Source: Pithys albifrons albifrons (Eukaryota; Chordata; Aves; Passeriformes; Thamnophilidae). Taken from it: 64,000 nt of DNA. The stretch lies in contig NC_092464.1 of assembly GCF_047495875.1 (NCBI RefSeq), positions 31,404,865-31,468,864 on the forward strand, given 5' to 3'. Position numbers and translations under genes: made by a program. A model generated the notes under the pieces. It did not search any database, had not been told where the DNA came from, and was given only the letters and a program-made list of their open reading frames with translations. Below are positions 38,639 through 49,821 of this stretch, piece by piece (positions within the stretch are counted from its first letter, which is position 1; each line of letters begins with the position of its first letter).

Positions 38639-39285
38639 TGAAGAAATTTTTCCTAAATCTCTGCTTGAAGACGAGCATAAAAGTAATTACATCAGTGTAA
38701 AACAATTCTAGATTTATTATTTTTCTGCTGTTCTTCACAGGTAGCATATATCACTTCAGAAAATCTCTAATACAATTGATTTTCTTAGAAGAGCTGAGCC
38801 TCTGACTGTCAATAACAGTGTTATGTACCTTCATGGAAAAAAAGAAAGGTAGTAGTCATTATTTCGAGTGGCTTCTGAAGACCTTCATGTCACCATTTTT
38901 ATTTGAGTACAGCAACTCTAGGTGCTGACATAAATGCACCTGTAGCAGTTTAGGTCATCTCCAATGTACTGTGCCTGTAGTAGCTCTTATCTTGAAAACT
39001 GTTCGAGTGTCACTCGCCTCTGAATGACTCAGAGCTTGGTATCACTTGATGGCAACTCTGAATGACAAGGTTAAAGATCAGATACCAAATTTTTTAGGCA
39101 ATTGCCAGGTTGTCCTAGTTCAAAGAGACGATTTTCAGTTCTCCCTTAACTTGCTGCTGAGTTCATGCTTTAGTTTGGCATGTCACAATGTTCTCATTGA
39201 CCTGGTTCAACTGCTTACCATCACGTCCATCCACCCACATGTAAAAATCCCAAGATTTCAGAAGTCATGGTGATAGCAGAAAAAC

Positions 39286-39490
39286 CTCAAATTAAATAAA
39301 CAAAAAACCCCCAGAAAAACATAAAAACCAAAACAAACCAAAACAGGACAAGCCAATTACACCCTACCCTGCTCCAGGAAAAAAAACAACAAACAACCAA
39401 AAACAGAAAGACCCCATAACAAAACAAAACAAAACAAAATACAACCAATTACAAAATATCACACAACTACCAAAGCAAAACAAAACATGA
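39286..39490. repeat. A/C-rich low-complexity tract with (AAAAC)n
   Basis: About 200 bp of A/C-rich sequence that includes several AAAAC units at about 39419-39438. Confidence 0.85.
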
Positions 39491-40523
39491 GTATCAGGAA
39501 GTCTTGTGTGAGAGTCATGACAAAGGTACAGTTTTGATGTTCCCTAGACTGATGAAAGTAGGAAAAAAAATAAATGCAGTGTGAATAAAATCCTGCTCTC
39601 ATATCAGATTCTCTTTTCTCTTACTCAAATTGCTTAAAAGCTTGAGAAATTTTTTTTGCTTAGGCAGTGATGAAGGAAAGAAGCCTCAACACCCAAACCT
39701 GAAAGAAACAATGCAACAAGTCAGCAGCAAAATTCAAGGCTTGCAGCTGACTGTCCTAGTCAATAGTTCCCAGAGAAGTACTGTTTTGTGTGCTCTGTGC
39801 AGTAAATCTTTCGTGTTTCATTCCAACAGAAGAGGGCCTCCCAGCATAACCTTTATCGAGGCAGTTGGTGGAAACTCCTGAGAAATGGGAACGAGAGCTT
39901 GGATGCTTTCAGGCTGAATAAAACAGGCTCTTGCTGTCCAGTTGTGGTTCAAGAGTTAAAACTCTGAGATCCTCTTGAGGCAGCCTGAGTTTTTAAATGC
40001 TCAGTTCCTTCACAGGTTCCTGATTTAAGGTAAAGATTCAGAGTTCTAGATTAGGAGCTCACCCCTTTCTCCCCAATTAGCCAAATACATAATTAACTTT
40101 GGACAGAAGACACATAAGACACCATGCTTGCAAAGGCCTTGTTTGCAGTGTCCTAGAGTGTTTATCAGAATCTAATATCTTTTAACACTGTATTGGACTA
40201 ATCAGTGAGATTTAACTTTGCACAGTCTAAAACTGGACTTAGCCTCAGTCTGAGTATGTTATACTATCTTCATTGGAGGATTTATAAAAAAATCCAGATG
40301 TCAAACTGGGGTTCACTAGCCTAGCCAGTCTCAAGCCGAACTCCTGAGGAGTGGTGTAGTGGTGTGAGGACATTTTGTGCTTTATCGTGGTCCCAGCTCT
40401 TTCAAGGCCAGATGAGCCAGGTGTGGTGCAGCCTGGCTCACTCACATGCAGCCAAGCATCAGCTCCTCCACAACAGCATGGTGGCAGCAGCCAGGCTGAC
40501 CAGCTGCTGGGAGCTTCAAAGAG

Positions 40524-40531
40524 TGACGTCA
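40524..40531. promoter_or_regulatory. palindromic CRE TGACGTCA in an intergenic GC-richer patch
   Basis: A full consensus CRE retaining its CpG, inside a GC-richer segment (about 40370-40600). AGCATACTTAAACCCAC lies 10-15 bp downstream. No gene is attached. It could be an old LTR promoter or an enhancer. Confidence 0.35.
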
Positions 40532-42411
40532 CAGGGTTCAGCATACTTAAACCCACAGTTAGGCCTGTTCCTAATCTCTTACTCATGAGCTATCCAAAAA
40601 ATTGTGTAATCTGGGGTAAACCAGCACGGAGCTTTCTTGGTGATTTGCGTCTGCTTCTGAAGTCATCCTCATGCAATCAATGGGGCACATAAGGTTATTA
40701 TTTGGAAAAATACACTTTCTTTTTCATTCTGTTTTCATTTTCTTCATACTGTTTTCATTCTGTGTCTCAGAGCAGAAGGCAAGATGCCCACATTAGTGTT
40801 ACACATCTTTGGACCATCTCCACAGATGCTTGCTGACAGAAGGAACTGGATATCTCTCCATGGCAGCGTCCTCCCTGCTGGGCTGTGTGCATCCTAGCAA
40901 AGAGGACAACTCAGCGTGTCTTTGTCTTCCTCACTTTTTGCTGATTTTCAACTCAGCAGAGAACTACAGACACTCTTGTGAGGCAAAGGTCCCCTATAAT
41001 TCTTCACCACAACTGCATTCCAATGAACCTATAGGATATTCTAATACACCGTATATTTTTCCTGACAAGTCACTGCTATTTCATACTTTGAAGGTATTTA
41101 TTTAATTTACCCTTACTGGACATGTATATTTGTAATTATGCCTGGGCAATGCATTATTTTGGATGAGCTGTCTTGTGCAGGTTTATAGATTGAGAATAAT
41201 TAAACTTCTTGAATGTCACACACTTTTGGTAGGAAATATTACATATGTTTGTATGGAAAAAGATTTAAAATTCTTAGATTTATAGACAGAGCATGAGTCT
41301 GCCAAGTTATGAAACTTTATTTGGAAATAAGGTTTTACTTAAGTGTTATTATGACAGTAGTATAAACATTGGAAATGTAAATGCCAAAGATACGAGTGTC
41401 ATCAAAGAAGGAGATTTAAAATTAAATTCTTAGTTCCAAATAAAGTGCTGTTTTGACAAAACCTCTTCTCTTTGCCAGTAAGCTGGTGAGCATCTGTTAT
41501 GTTTCCATTCCTTGATAGAACCAGTAAATATCCTGGAAGTCCCCAGAATATATACTTACTTGAAACCAAAAGTAAATCATTCCAAACTAACCTTCAGTGT
41601 TCAAGCAGGAACCGTTTCTCTGGGTTAAGAGCAGTGTATTAAAGGGAACCATTAAAAAGAGACATCTTAAAGACTTGCAAGTATTTCAGACTGTAGATGT
41701 AGGTGTCTTGAGGGGTGAAGCACAGTGCAGTCTACATTGGATGACTGTGCAGACAAGGCGGCTGTGTTGCATTGACTGATAGAAATGGGCATTTTTCGCT
41801 ATTAGGTGCTGATAGAAAGATGGGGAGAAAGAAGTAGAAACCTCTTATTAGTCCCTTGCTTTTTTTTGTCCTTCAATACATCTGTACTTATGAAATGTAT
41901 TTATTCTGTTGATAATTTCTGTGCCAGCACATCCAGTTTCTATTTTTTTTTGCAGTGTTCAGTGCAATGCAGATTAAGGCTCTGACTCTGACACCACAGC
42001 AAGCCAAGAATAGTTGTTAGTCATTGGACTCATCTGAGTGTTAATCCTCCATTCACAAAAGAATCCTTTTTGAGACAGGTGTCCAGGTTTAACTATAAAC
42101 ATAAGTCTTTGTTCTGTTACTCTCAGTGGAAGCAGTTTGTTAAACACATCTTTATATATAGTCCTCAAAAGAGACATTAATTTAGTACTTGAGAATCTGA
42201 GCAACAAGATACCTGTGCATGCTACTTTTGTTCATAAAGCATGAACAATTAATTATTTTTCATTATTTTTATGTATGTGGGTTTTTCAAATGAAATATTG
42301 AATATAATACTATACAGCATAGGGGAGTCACAGGCATATGACATAAAAAAGTAAATGGAACACAAAAAAATTGTTAAAACAAAAGTGAAGAGTTCAAAGA
42401 TACCTTCTTGG

Positions 42412-42560
42412 GGTTGCTTTGTTTTATTTTTTGTTTTGGATTTTTTGTAGTTTCATTGTTTGTTTCTTTTGTGTTTGTTCCTTTGCTTTGTTTGGTTTTT
42501 GGTGTTTGGGTGTTTGGGGTTTTTTTCCCTCCCATCAGGATTTTTTTTCCAAATTTTCCA
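42412..42560. repeat. T/G-rich low-complexity tract
   Basis: About 150 bp dominated by T and G on the plus strand, the mirror of the A/C tracts elsewhere. Open frames here are compositional. Confidence 0.85.
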
Positions 42561-43632
42561 GTCTTGTAACAGGGATGCAACTGGCTCCTTTATGCCTATA
42601 CAAGCGCATCACTGCAGCCATAGAATTACCACAGAGTTCAGACTGTTGCAACACTTTCTTGATTGGCAAATTGCGAAAAATTAGTCTTTATTTATCCTTG
42701 AAGCTGTATTGTTGGATGCTCATTCTGGCTCCATTACGTGCCAAGAGGCTGTTATGACTCAAGTCCATAGCATAGACAAAAAAAGCTAACATATAGCCTA
42801 AGAGGGGGAAAGAAAGGTCATTCCCTCTTGAACAAGCCATTTAAAATAAGGCAAGCATCTTTTTTTTTGACAGTTGGGAATGTAATCTCTATGTAGTCTT
42901 TCAGCTTTGTTTGCCAGCTGGCTTTGAAAGCTAGTGAGAGCAGAGCTCTAACTGTGCTGAGATAGGCATGGGTTTGAGGCAGTGCAAGTATGCCTGCACC
43001 ACACAGTGCATTACTGTACATGATTTGCAATGTTAAGAAGCAGTGTATTTGTGTGTGTGGTTCTGTGTTCATGTTTGTCAGCCCTACCTCCCAGCATGAC
43101 CAAGTAGTTCATGTGAGGAGTGCCTCAGTTATATGACTTCACCATATCTCGTTCTCCATCTAAGGATTAGAGGGGCTCTGTAGCATTCCTTATGGAGTAG
43201 TGTGAATCTTTTCAGATCCTTTTAAGGTGTTAAACTTGCCTACAATAGCCTACAATAAATTCAAACAAAAGATCTGTCTATCCATTGGTGGAAATCAGGA
43301 AAGGAGACAGATTCTAAAATAAATTTTAAATAAATCCTTATTTTCCTCATTATTCCTACAAGTAAAATAGACTGTCTGAGAAGAAATGAGTGAGAAAGCT
43401 GAGAGAGTATGAAATTTTATTGAATTTAAAAAGCCTGATAGGGCAAAGATTAGTTCAAAAGAATCAAGGAGAGATGAGAACTCTTAGCCTGCTGGCTGTC
43501 AGTGCAATGTAACTTTGGTAAGGCAGGAATGAATAGGATAAGACATTAAAGATGCTGACATAATTCCTATGCACAGGAGAGAAAGAATAAGTTTACATAG
43601 GAAAATTGTAAAGGGTTTAGGAGAGAAGTAAA

Positions 43633-43669
43633 ATATGTATATGTATATTTATGTATGTATATATATATT
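43633..43669. repeat. (TATG)n/(TA)n microsatellite
   Basis: Imperfect TATG and TA repeats (AATATGTATATGTATATTTA, then TGTATGTATATATATATTC). Confidence 0.75.
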
Positions 43670-44799
43670 CTGGAAACCCACCCCACAGTGAGGGAACTTA
43701 AGAAGCTTACCGAGGAGAAGGTTAAGACATGATTTGATACCAGTTTCTCCCAGGATCCTTAATTTAGCAGACAATAGCAATGTCTGGAAAATCTGCCTAG
43801 AAAAAGACCACTTTAAAGGGGGAAAATTTGTGCTTATTGGAATAAGGGAGGTGATAGATTACATCTTTTCATGTGAAAATATATTTTGCTTCCGCAGATG
43901 TTATGTGGTCGATAAAAAGATTGTCAGATGAAGTATGAAGTATCATATCTTGTGCTATACAGAAACAAAAGTTAATAATAAGTTTGGGGTTTTTTTCAAT
44001 TTTAAAATCCATTTAGAGATTTCTTCTTGGGTGAATGTCTTAATTTAGAAACTCAACAGTTTTATTCATGGTTTTATACATTATATTTAGCAAGCATAAA
44101 GTAGAAGCAAAACAATCAATTGCATAAGTACAATGGTACAGAACCCGATGCCTTTGGTAGCATTTAGATCCAGAACTCCTGTACCATTTCAGGATCTCTG
44201 CTGCTGCCACCACAGTGTGGGTCTAAGTATTATCCTACTGTCCCTTATGTGTAATAGTTATCAAAGGAGCTCTGATGCACATACTTTTCAAGGGTGCTAC
44301 AGAGTTAATAAATAGTCCTTGGAAGAATATTAGCTGTCAGCATTTCTGGAGTTTATTCCCAGATTTAGGGGGGAAGACAGCAATGATATCAGTAAGTGTA
44401 GTAAACCACAGGAATTTAATACTCTCAGTCTACATGTTTGGTCTTCATGGTTTAGATTTGATTTTGTCTTGTTAGCAATCTCACTGTAAAATGAAGGAAA
44501 TGGTGAGTGTTTGCTTTCTTTGGGCAAGGAAGGTAAGAACTGACTCAATACTAAACACTTTAAAGGATACAGCTGTGTTTTAACAGAAGATAATAGATAA
44601 AGGTAGATGTAAGACGTGACCTCCTAACTTGAACCAGCATGAAGTCAGACGAAGAGAAAAAAGGGTTCACCTAATGATGTGGGAGAGGGGTTGAATAAGT
44701 TTGTGGTTGTGGTAACATAATTTGATTTGTCTCACGCTAACTACTGGTAATGGGACGCAAGAAAGAGGACAGAAAATAACTAATGTTTCTTGGTTACTC

Positions 44800-45323
44800 T
44801 GTAATGGTTTGACTCATGGTTTTTTTAGTAATTATTGTATTTAAGGAAGTTACAAGTATTCCACACGTGTCTTCCACGTAGCAGTGGGAGAGTGTTTTTT
44901 TTTTCTTCCGGTCCTTGGCTGAGGAGCTGGAGGAAGGTGGTGGAGATCTGGTCCCTCCGGTCCCTGGTGTTTCTCCTGTCCTGAGTGAAATTGTTTCATT
45001 CTTGTTCCCTTACTTGAGGTTTTTAATTGTGTTTGTTTTGATTCATTCGGTTTCTTTGAGTTGGGTTGGTGTCTTCCCTATTTTCCAGCTAATCAATCCC
45101 CTTTTCTCCCTTCCCCTCTCCCCTGGGGGGTGGGATCCTACGTATTGTGTATACAGTGTGGTTTGTAAATGTTAGTAAATATAATTTATTCTTTTTATTC
45201 AGTTCAGTTTCTTTAAAGTGCGTTTCTTTTCAGTTTTTTTTCCCTTTCCTTTGCTGGGAAAGTTCTGGGAGGGGGAAGGGGGGCCAGTCCAGGGTTGGCA
45301 ACAGCTAGGCCAAACCTACGACA
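44800..45323 (+). mobile_element. solo LTR of avian endogenous retrovirus, ERVL-like
   Basis: A 524-bp unit begins TGTAATGGTTTGACTC and ends CAAACCTACGACA (TG...CA ends with a TGT/ACA inverted repeat). It is flanked by a perfect 5-bp duplication TACTC (44795-44799 and 45324-45328). The interior has GTAAATATAATTTATTC near the expected polyadenylation region, then pyrimidine-rich sequence and a GGGAGGGGGAAGGGGGG stretch, typical of avian class III LTRs. There are no internal retroviral genes, primer-binding site or second LTR, so it is a recombination-derived solo LTR. Orientation is inferred from the ends and the position of the polyadenylation-like region. Confidence 0.85.
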
Positions 45324-45667
45324 TACTCTTAAATCTATATATGCTTTCTTAGGAGTACAGAGGGAACTTATGTCAACTCATAGAGTTGGTTTATATCACT
45401 GGAATTTTATGCAGCATTGTTGTGACACTTTGCAGTTCGAAGTTTTTTTCAGTTGTGTTTGTGGACCCTCTTTCTCCCTGCCTTCCTCACATGTTCCCAT
45501 TTCACTTTATGCCAGTTCATCAAAACAGCTATTTTCCTGGGTGCAGAGTTATTTTGAATTAATGTACCTGGTCAACGTGTTCAAAATGCCATAATTGCAT
45601 ATATTTTTATAAAGACACATTTTTCAGTTTATGGCAGAATTGTAAATGAATTTCAGAGTGATTTCTG

Positions 45668-45716
45668 GGAAAAACAAAACAAAACAAAAACCAAACAAAC
45701 AAAAAAACAAACCAAA
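45668..45716. repeat. A/C-rich tract, (AAAAC)n and (AAAC)n
   Basis: AACAAAACAAAACAAAAACC followed by CAAACAAACAAAAAAACAAA, about 350 bp past the solo LTR. Confidence 0.85.
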
Positions 45717-47888
45717 ATTCCCAAACCTTCTACTGGTTACAAAGCAAAATTACTATGCAGCCTGCTGTGACTCCGTGGTTAAAGTACATAAAAGATACCT
45801 TACAGCAAATCAAATGTAAAGGAAAAACCCCTCAAAAAACTACCACTTAGTATATTCTCAGAACTCATTTTGAGGGTGCTCAGCACAGGTTATTGTTAGT
45901 TCTCTGACAGAAGTAGGTGTGTCTATGCTGTGTCTTCAATGTTTCTTTGACTACTTTGATGAGAAGTGCCAAGGGAGACCTTGATGCAGCATGTATGACA
46001 GCTTTAGTTGTACACATTGGTTGGTTCATGTTGAAGATTTATAGTGGAGCTAAAGATGTCACTTTAATATAGAAAAGGAAAGCTAGCTATAATCATTTTA
46101 GACAGGAAGATTGTGCAGTAATATCGACAACAATATGGTAGTTTTAATACCAGTCTGCTTTTAGATATTTCTAAGCTGTTAATTATAAGAGGTTCCTTTT
46201 AACTCCTTAACCTGCCCGGGACTGGAATCTGAAAGGATTAAAAATGGCTTGCACCATTATACTCCCTTTTCACTCTATCTCAAAATTACACTCTCAGGGA
46301 GAATTCTGGTATCAGCATGACTAGTTGCAATTATGGCTCATTGCATATCAATTTCCTATTGAATATGGTCTGCTCCACTGTCCTTCATACCTCTCCAGAC
46401 CATCTAAAGGGAAATTCATATGTTGTAGCACAACAAAAATATATTGAAGATTGAGCAAGACAGAGATTTAAAACATATTATACACACTTCTCTGCACAGT
46501 TTGCAATAAGAACTGTTGATTAGCTGTAAATTCAAAACATGTGTGCATTTCTTATCAGCTGGGGTTCAATGAAATGCAAAGTATAACCTAAAATATAGCC
46601 TAAAATATTGAAAAATACATCAAGGACTTATCAGCTAAGTCCTACATGTAAAGTTCAATAAATAAGTCCCTTCAGGAAGAGTGTTCCTTGACCTAGTAAA
46701 TAAATAGCTGACTATCTCAGAGAGAATCTGAGCCAGCATCTGCTTTTACAGCAACGTGAATCAGACAGAACTGCGTCAACGGCAATACATGTTTCATCTT
46801 GTTTAGATTAATATGGACTTTTGTGTCCAGCCTTCAAGCTATTGGTGTAGATACGCTGGCTGGTCTTATTCTGAAGACTGAAAGTTTTGTTTTTCATGAA
46901 GCTAGGTAAGTGGAATGAATGTCCTTTCTACTGTACCAGTAATGAAAACATACAGAAAATATTTCCATTGCAGTTGAACTCTGTATGCAGTTATGGGACA
47001 AAACTTCATTAAACAAAGTGAAAGTTTTCCTGGAATTCCCCTACCACATCCATATATTTATGTTAATTTACTTTGAATTTAAGAATCCTGATCCTCTGTC
47101 TCAGGTAAAAGCAGTCTTTGTCACATTTGTTTGCAAGTCTTCAGAATTCCACATTTGTATTTTCAAGGCATTTATTAATGCAGGGACCAGCCAGTTTTTC
47201 TGCATTATACAGACTTGACACCAAAAGAAGGGAAAAAATCTGTAACCACTGAATCTGGGGCCCAGATCTCCTCTCTCCTTCCAGCACCTCCTGAAATGCA
47301 GCAGAAGCAGTGTAGTTGTATTTCATAAGTTGCAGTAACTCTTCAAACATTGTGAGCTTGGAAAATGTATCCTCCTTTCCTTTCCAAAGCATGAGAAAGT
47401 GGCTGTTGTACTACTGTGTTGGATATAGAAGAATCACCTATTTCCCTGCACTATCCTGTACTCTCACTAGCGTGCTAGGAAATGTACTTGTTTACACTAA
47501 GTAACTGGGTGGGCTTATGGTCTATTCTTTCATGTCATTCCTGAGCAGATTCTGAACTGCAACTCCAACTACTGCAGGATCTGGACCTACCATTCCTAGT
47601 CCTGAGATGTCACAAAAGACCTCTGTGTGAACTGTGGTTTTACAGTTGTCCTACAGAGCTAGTGATAAACCTCAGCCAGGTAGTTCTGAGGTGGAATTTT
47701 GAATAATTTTTAACTTACTCTTGCTTTCCTTTGCTTTTTACTGATAAAATGGGGAAAGGAATCTTACAGAACCACTTCCTCTGGTTGTATGTTTAGTGTG
47801 AATTTTTCGACATATATGAATCCCTCCACCTTGTTTAGACAGTGGTGTTGCCTTGACAAGTTGTGTCTGGAGCTGCAGCAAAAATGCT

Positions 47889-47902
47889 CCCGTAGGGGGC
47901 AC
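47889..47902 (+). promoter_or_regulatory. candidate CTCF-like motif (one mismatch)
   Basis: CCCGTAGGGGGCAC differs from the CTCF core at one position (C for A at position 3). About one such match is expected by chance in the window, so this is weak. It is about 1.9 kb past the end of TMEM196. Confidence 0.25.
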
Positions 47903-48991
47903 ATACTTGGGACAGACATATCCCTTGCTTCCTGCTGCAGAGGAAGAGGAGTGTCAAACTGAAAGGGCAATGGCACCTATAAAGAGCCTCAAAATGCTAG
48001 AATGTAGTGAGAAGACAGTCTAAAGAATGGTAGTACCTGAAACAGGGGCATCTCCTTGAGCAGAGATGCCTTAACATCTAGTTATTTTGCTATGACAGTA
48101 TCTGTATTCCTTATAAACTTGAACAATCTCACTAGCAGTTTCTAATGTCTGTAATAAATATTAGGATATCAGGACCTTTGTGAAGATTCAAAATCTCTCT
48201 GGGGCAGTAAGTAAGTGAAGAGAAGCCTTATAAGGTAGACCATTTTTTGACTCACAAGCTTAGCCATCCAACTAATTTGCATAAAGTTTAAGTGAGAAAC
48301 TTTAATAGCAGTGAAGGTGTTTCCCATGTTGTAGTTAGATGGGAAGCTGCCTTACAGACTTGAAAAATTCTAAGATAGTTGAATTAAACATTATTTTATA
48401 CCATATAGATTCACAAAATGATTTATTGTAATTTATAGAAGTTTTTATGGCATGGCATAAGCAGTAATAAGATTCTGTTCATACCTGTCTGGGAACATGT
48501 ATATATATTGCCAAGTGTTGCCAGTCATCAGTAATGCTCACATCTCAAACTCATGTTGAAGTGCTGGGCTTTATAGGACAGTCATATACTCACTATGTAA
48601 TATATAAGTAATTTTATATGAATATTTTCTAAGAAAATTATGCTGTATATATTCTGTTACAGATTGCATCTCCAATTTTTCATGGCTATATGAGCAAGTA
48701 GGTCCTACAATAAAGTTTGGGGTCAGTTAAAGCTGCTGCCTTAGCATACATGCTGTTTAACATACTCCAAAATCCGTTGTGGATGTGAAGAATTGCCAGT
48801 ATGTTCTGACCTTGGCGGTGCCTCTGTTCAGCTTTCGTTTTTCTCCTTTCTGAACTTGCTTCACCCTTTTAGGAACTCTTCAACATGTTGTGCAAAACTG
48901 CAAGCATGACAGTTCAGCTTTGCAAGATCATTCTAACATGAAAAAAAAAGCAACCAAAAGATGTCTCTAAAATCTTTGATTTAGTTTTCAT

Positions 48992-48997
48992 TTTATT
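48992..48997 (-). terminator. TMEM196: candidate TMEM196 polyadenylation signal AATAAA
   Basis: AATAAA on the minus strand about 760 nt past the stop. It is followed 40-55 nt downstream by a GT/T-rich stretch (TTTTGGTTGCTTTTTTTTT), a plausible downstream element. ATTAAA at 49414-49419 is a weaker alternative. Confidence 0.45.
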
Positions 48998-49758
48998 TGT
49001 CATCTTTTATGAACAAATTACGAAATATACTTCATTCACAAATTGGAAATATTTACAATTTCTTTACAACAAGGCATTATTGAGATTTAGATTTATGGCA
49101 TTCTTAGAGCATTCTGTCTTTCAAAACAAAGACATTGGTGTTGTTTTCAGCACACTGTTCATTTACTCTCTGGATGTGAAATGGGAGCCTTTTGGAAGAG
49201 GACTTTGCATTCTCTTCATATGATCTACTGGGAAAACTGAGGCAGGATGCATTCCAAATGTGTGGAGGGAGATTTTGCAGATGTGTTACTGTAATATGCC
49301 ATGATCTGAAGCCATCATATCACACCAGATGCTGCTAAGTGGAGAGGAGAATAATATTCCCCTGAGCCATTCTTCCTCTGCCTTCTCCTGTGAGTTGGCT
49401 AAATGTGATCCAGTTTAATTTTTTTTCTGTTTTTTGAGTCTTCATGAGAATAAGAGTCTTGAGAAGTCTATTTCAAATACTATCACAATTCTGAAAAGTT
49501 ATTCAGACAAAAAACTGAAAGACAGTAGCCAGGAAGTGAATAAATATTGTATATCCGCAAAATGTTTAGGAGACAAATTTTGAACATAGCTCTAAAAGGG
49601 AATTGCAACTGTGCTGATCTGCAGTTGTGACATTTGATCCAAAAAAGCTAAGATAGTTCCATTTTCTCAATTTCTTGGAGTCTGTTTTTGTTTGTTTGTT
49701 TGTTTTTCTTGAAGAAAGTTCTAAACCCACTTCTTTCCATGGAACTTTTAAAAATCTC
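48998..49758 (-). other. TMEM196: probable TMEM196 3' UTR
   Basis: Sequence between the stop codon and the candidate polyadenylation signal. It has no coding frame of note and contains a (CAAA)n-type tract (minus strand) at about 49688-49705. Extent is inferred only from the signal. Confidence 0.45.
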
Positions 49759-49821
49759 TTAATATACACTTCCATTATAAATCAGATGTGGGCCACCATT
49801 GCTTAGGTTGTCTGTCATTTC
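49759..49821 (-). CDS. TMEM196: TMEM196 terminal coding exon (20 codons plus stop)
   Basis: Acceptor TTGTTCCAG|GAA. It encodes [20 protein letters not shown] then TAA (49761-49759). It aligns to the human C terminus (EITDNMSNGGPQLIFNGRV) with conservative changes and one extra terminal Tyr. It is 4.3 kb downstream of the previous exon and too small to be called as an open frame. Confidence 0.93.
   Translation of the reverse strand, partial: EMTDNLSNGGPHLIYNGSVY

Larger units (their letters stand above)
36813..44794. other. intergenic stretch between CR1 and solo LTR
   Basis: Contains the 38.5-kb AT-rich tandem repeat, A/C and T/G low-complexity tracts and the CRE-bearing patch at 40.5 kb. 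No gene was recognised. Confidence 0.65.
45329..48991. other. intergenic stretch 3' of TMEM196
   Basis: An A/C tract next to the LTR and a weak CTCF-like motif at 47.9 kb. No coding feature was recognised. Confidence 0.65.

Noticed and set aside
44915..45175. 86-codon open frame in the solo LTR
   Set aside because: LTRs of this type are non-coding. It lies within the LTR limits and has no protein resemblance.
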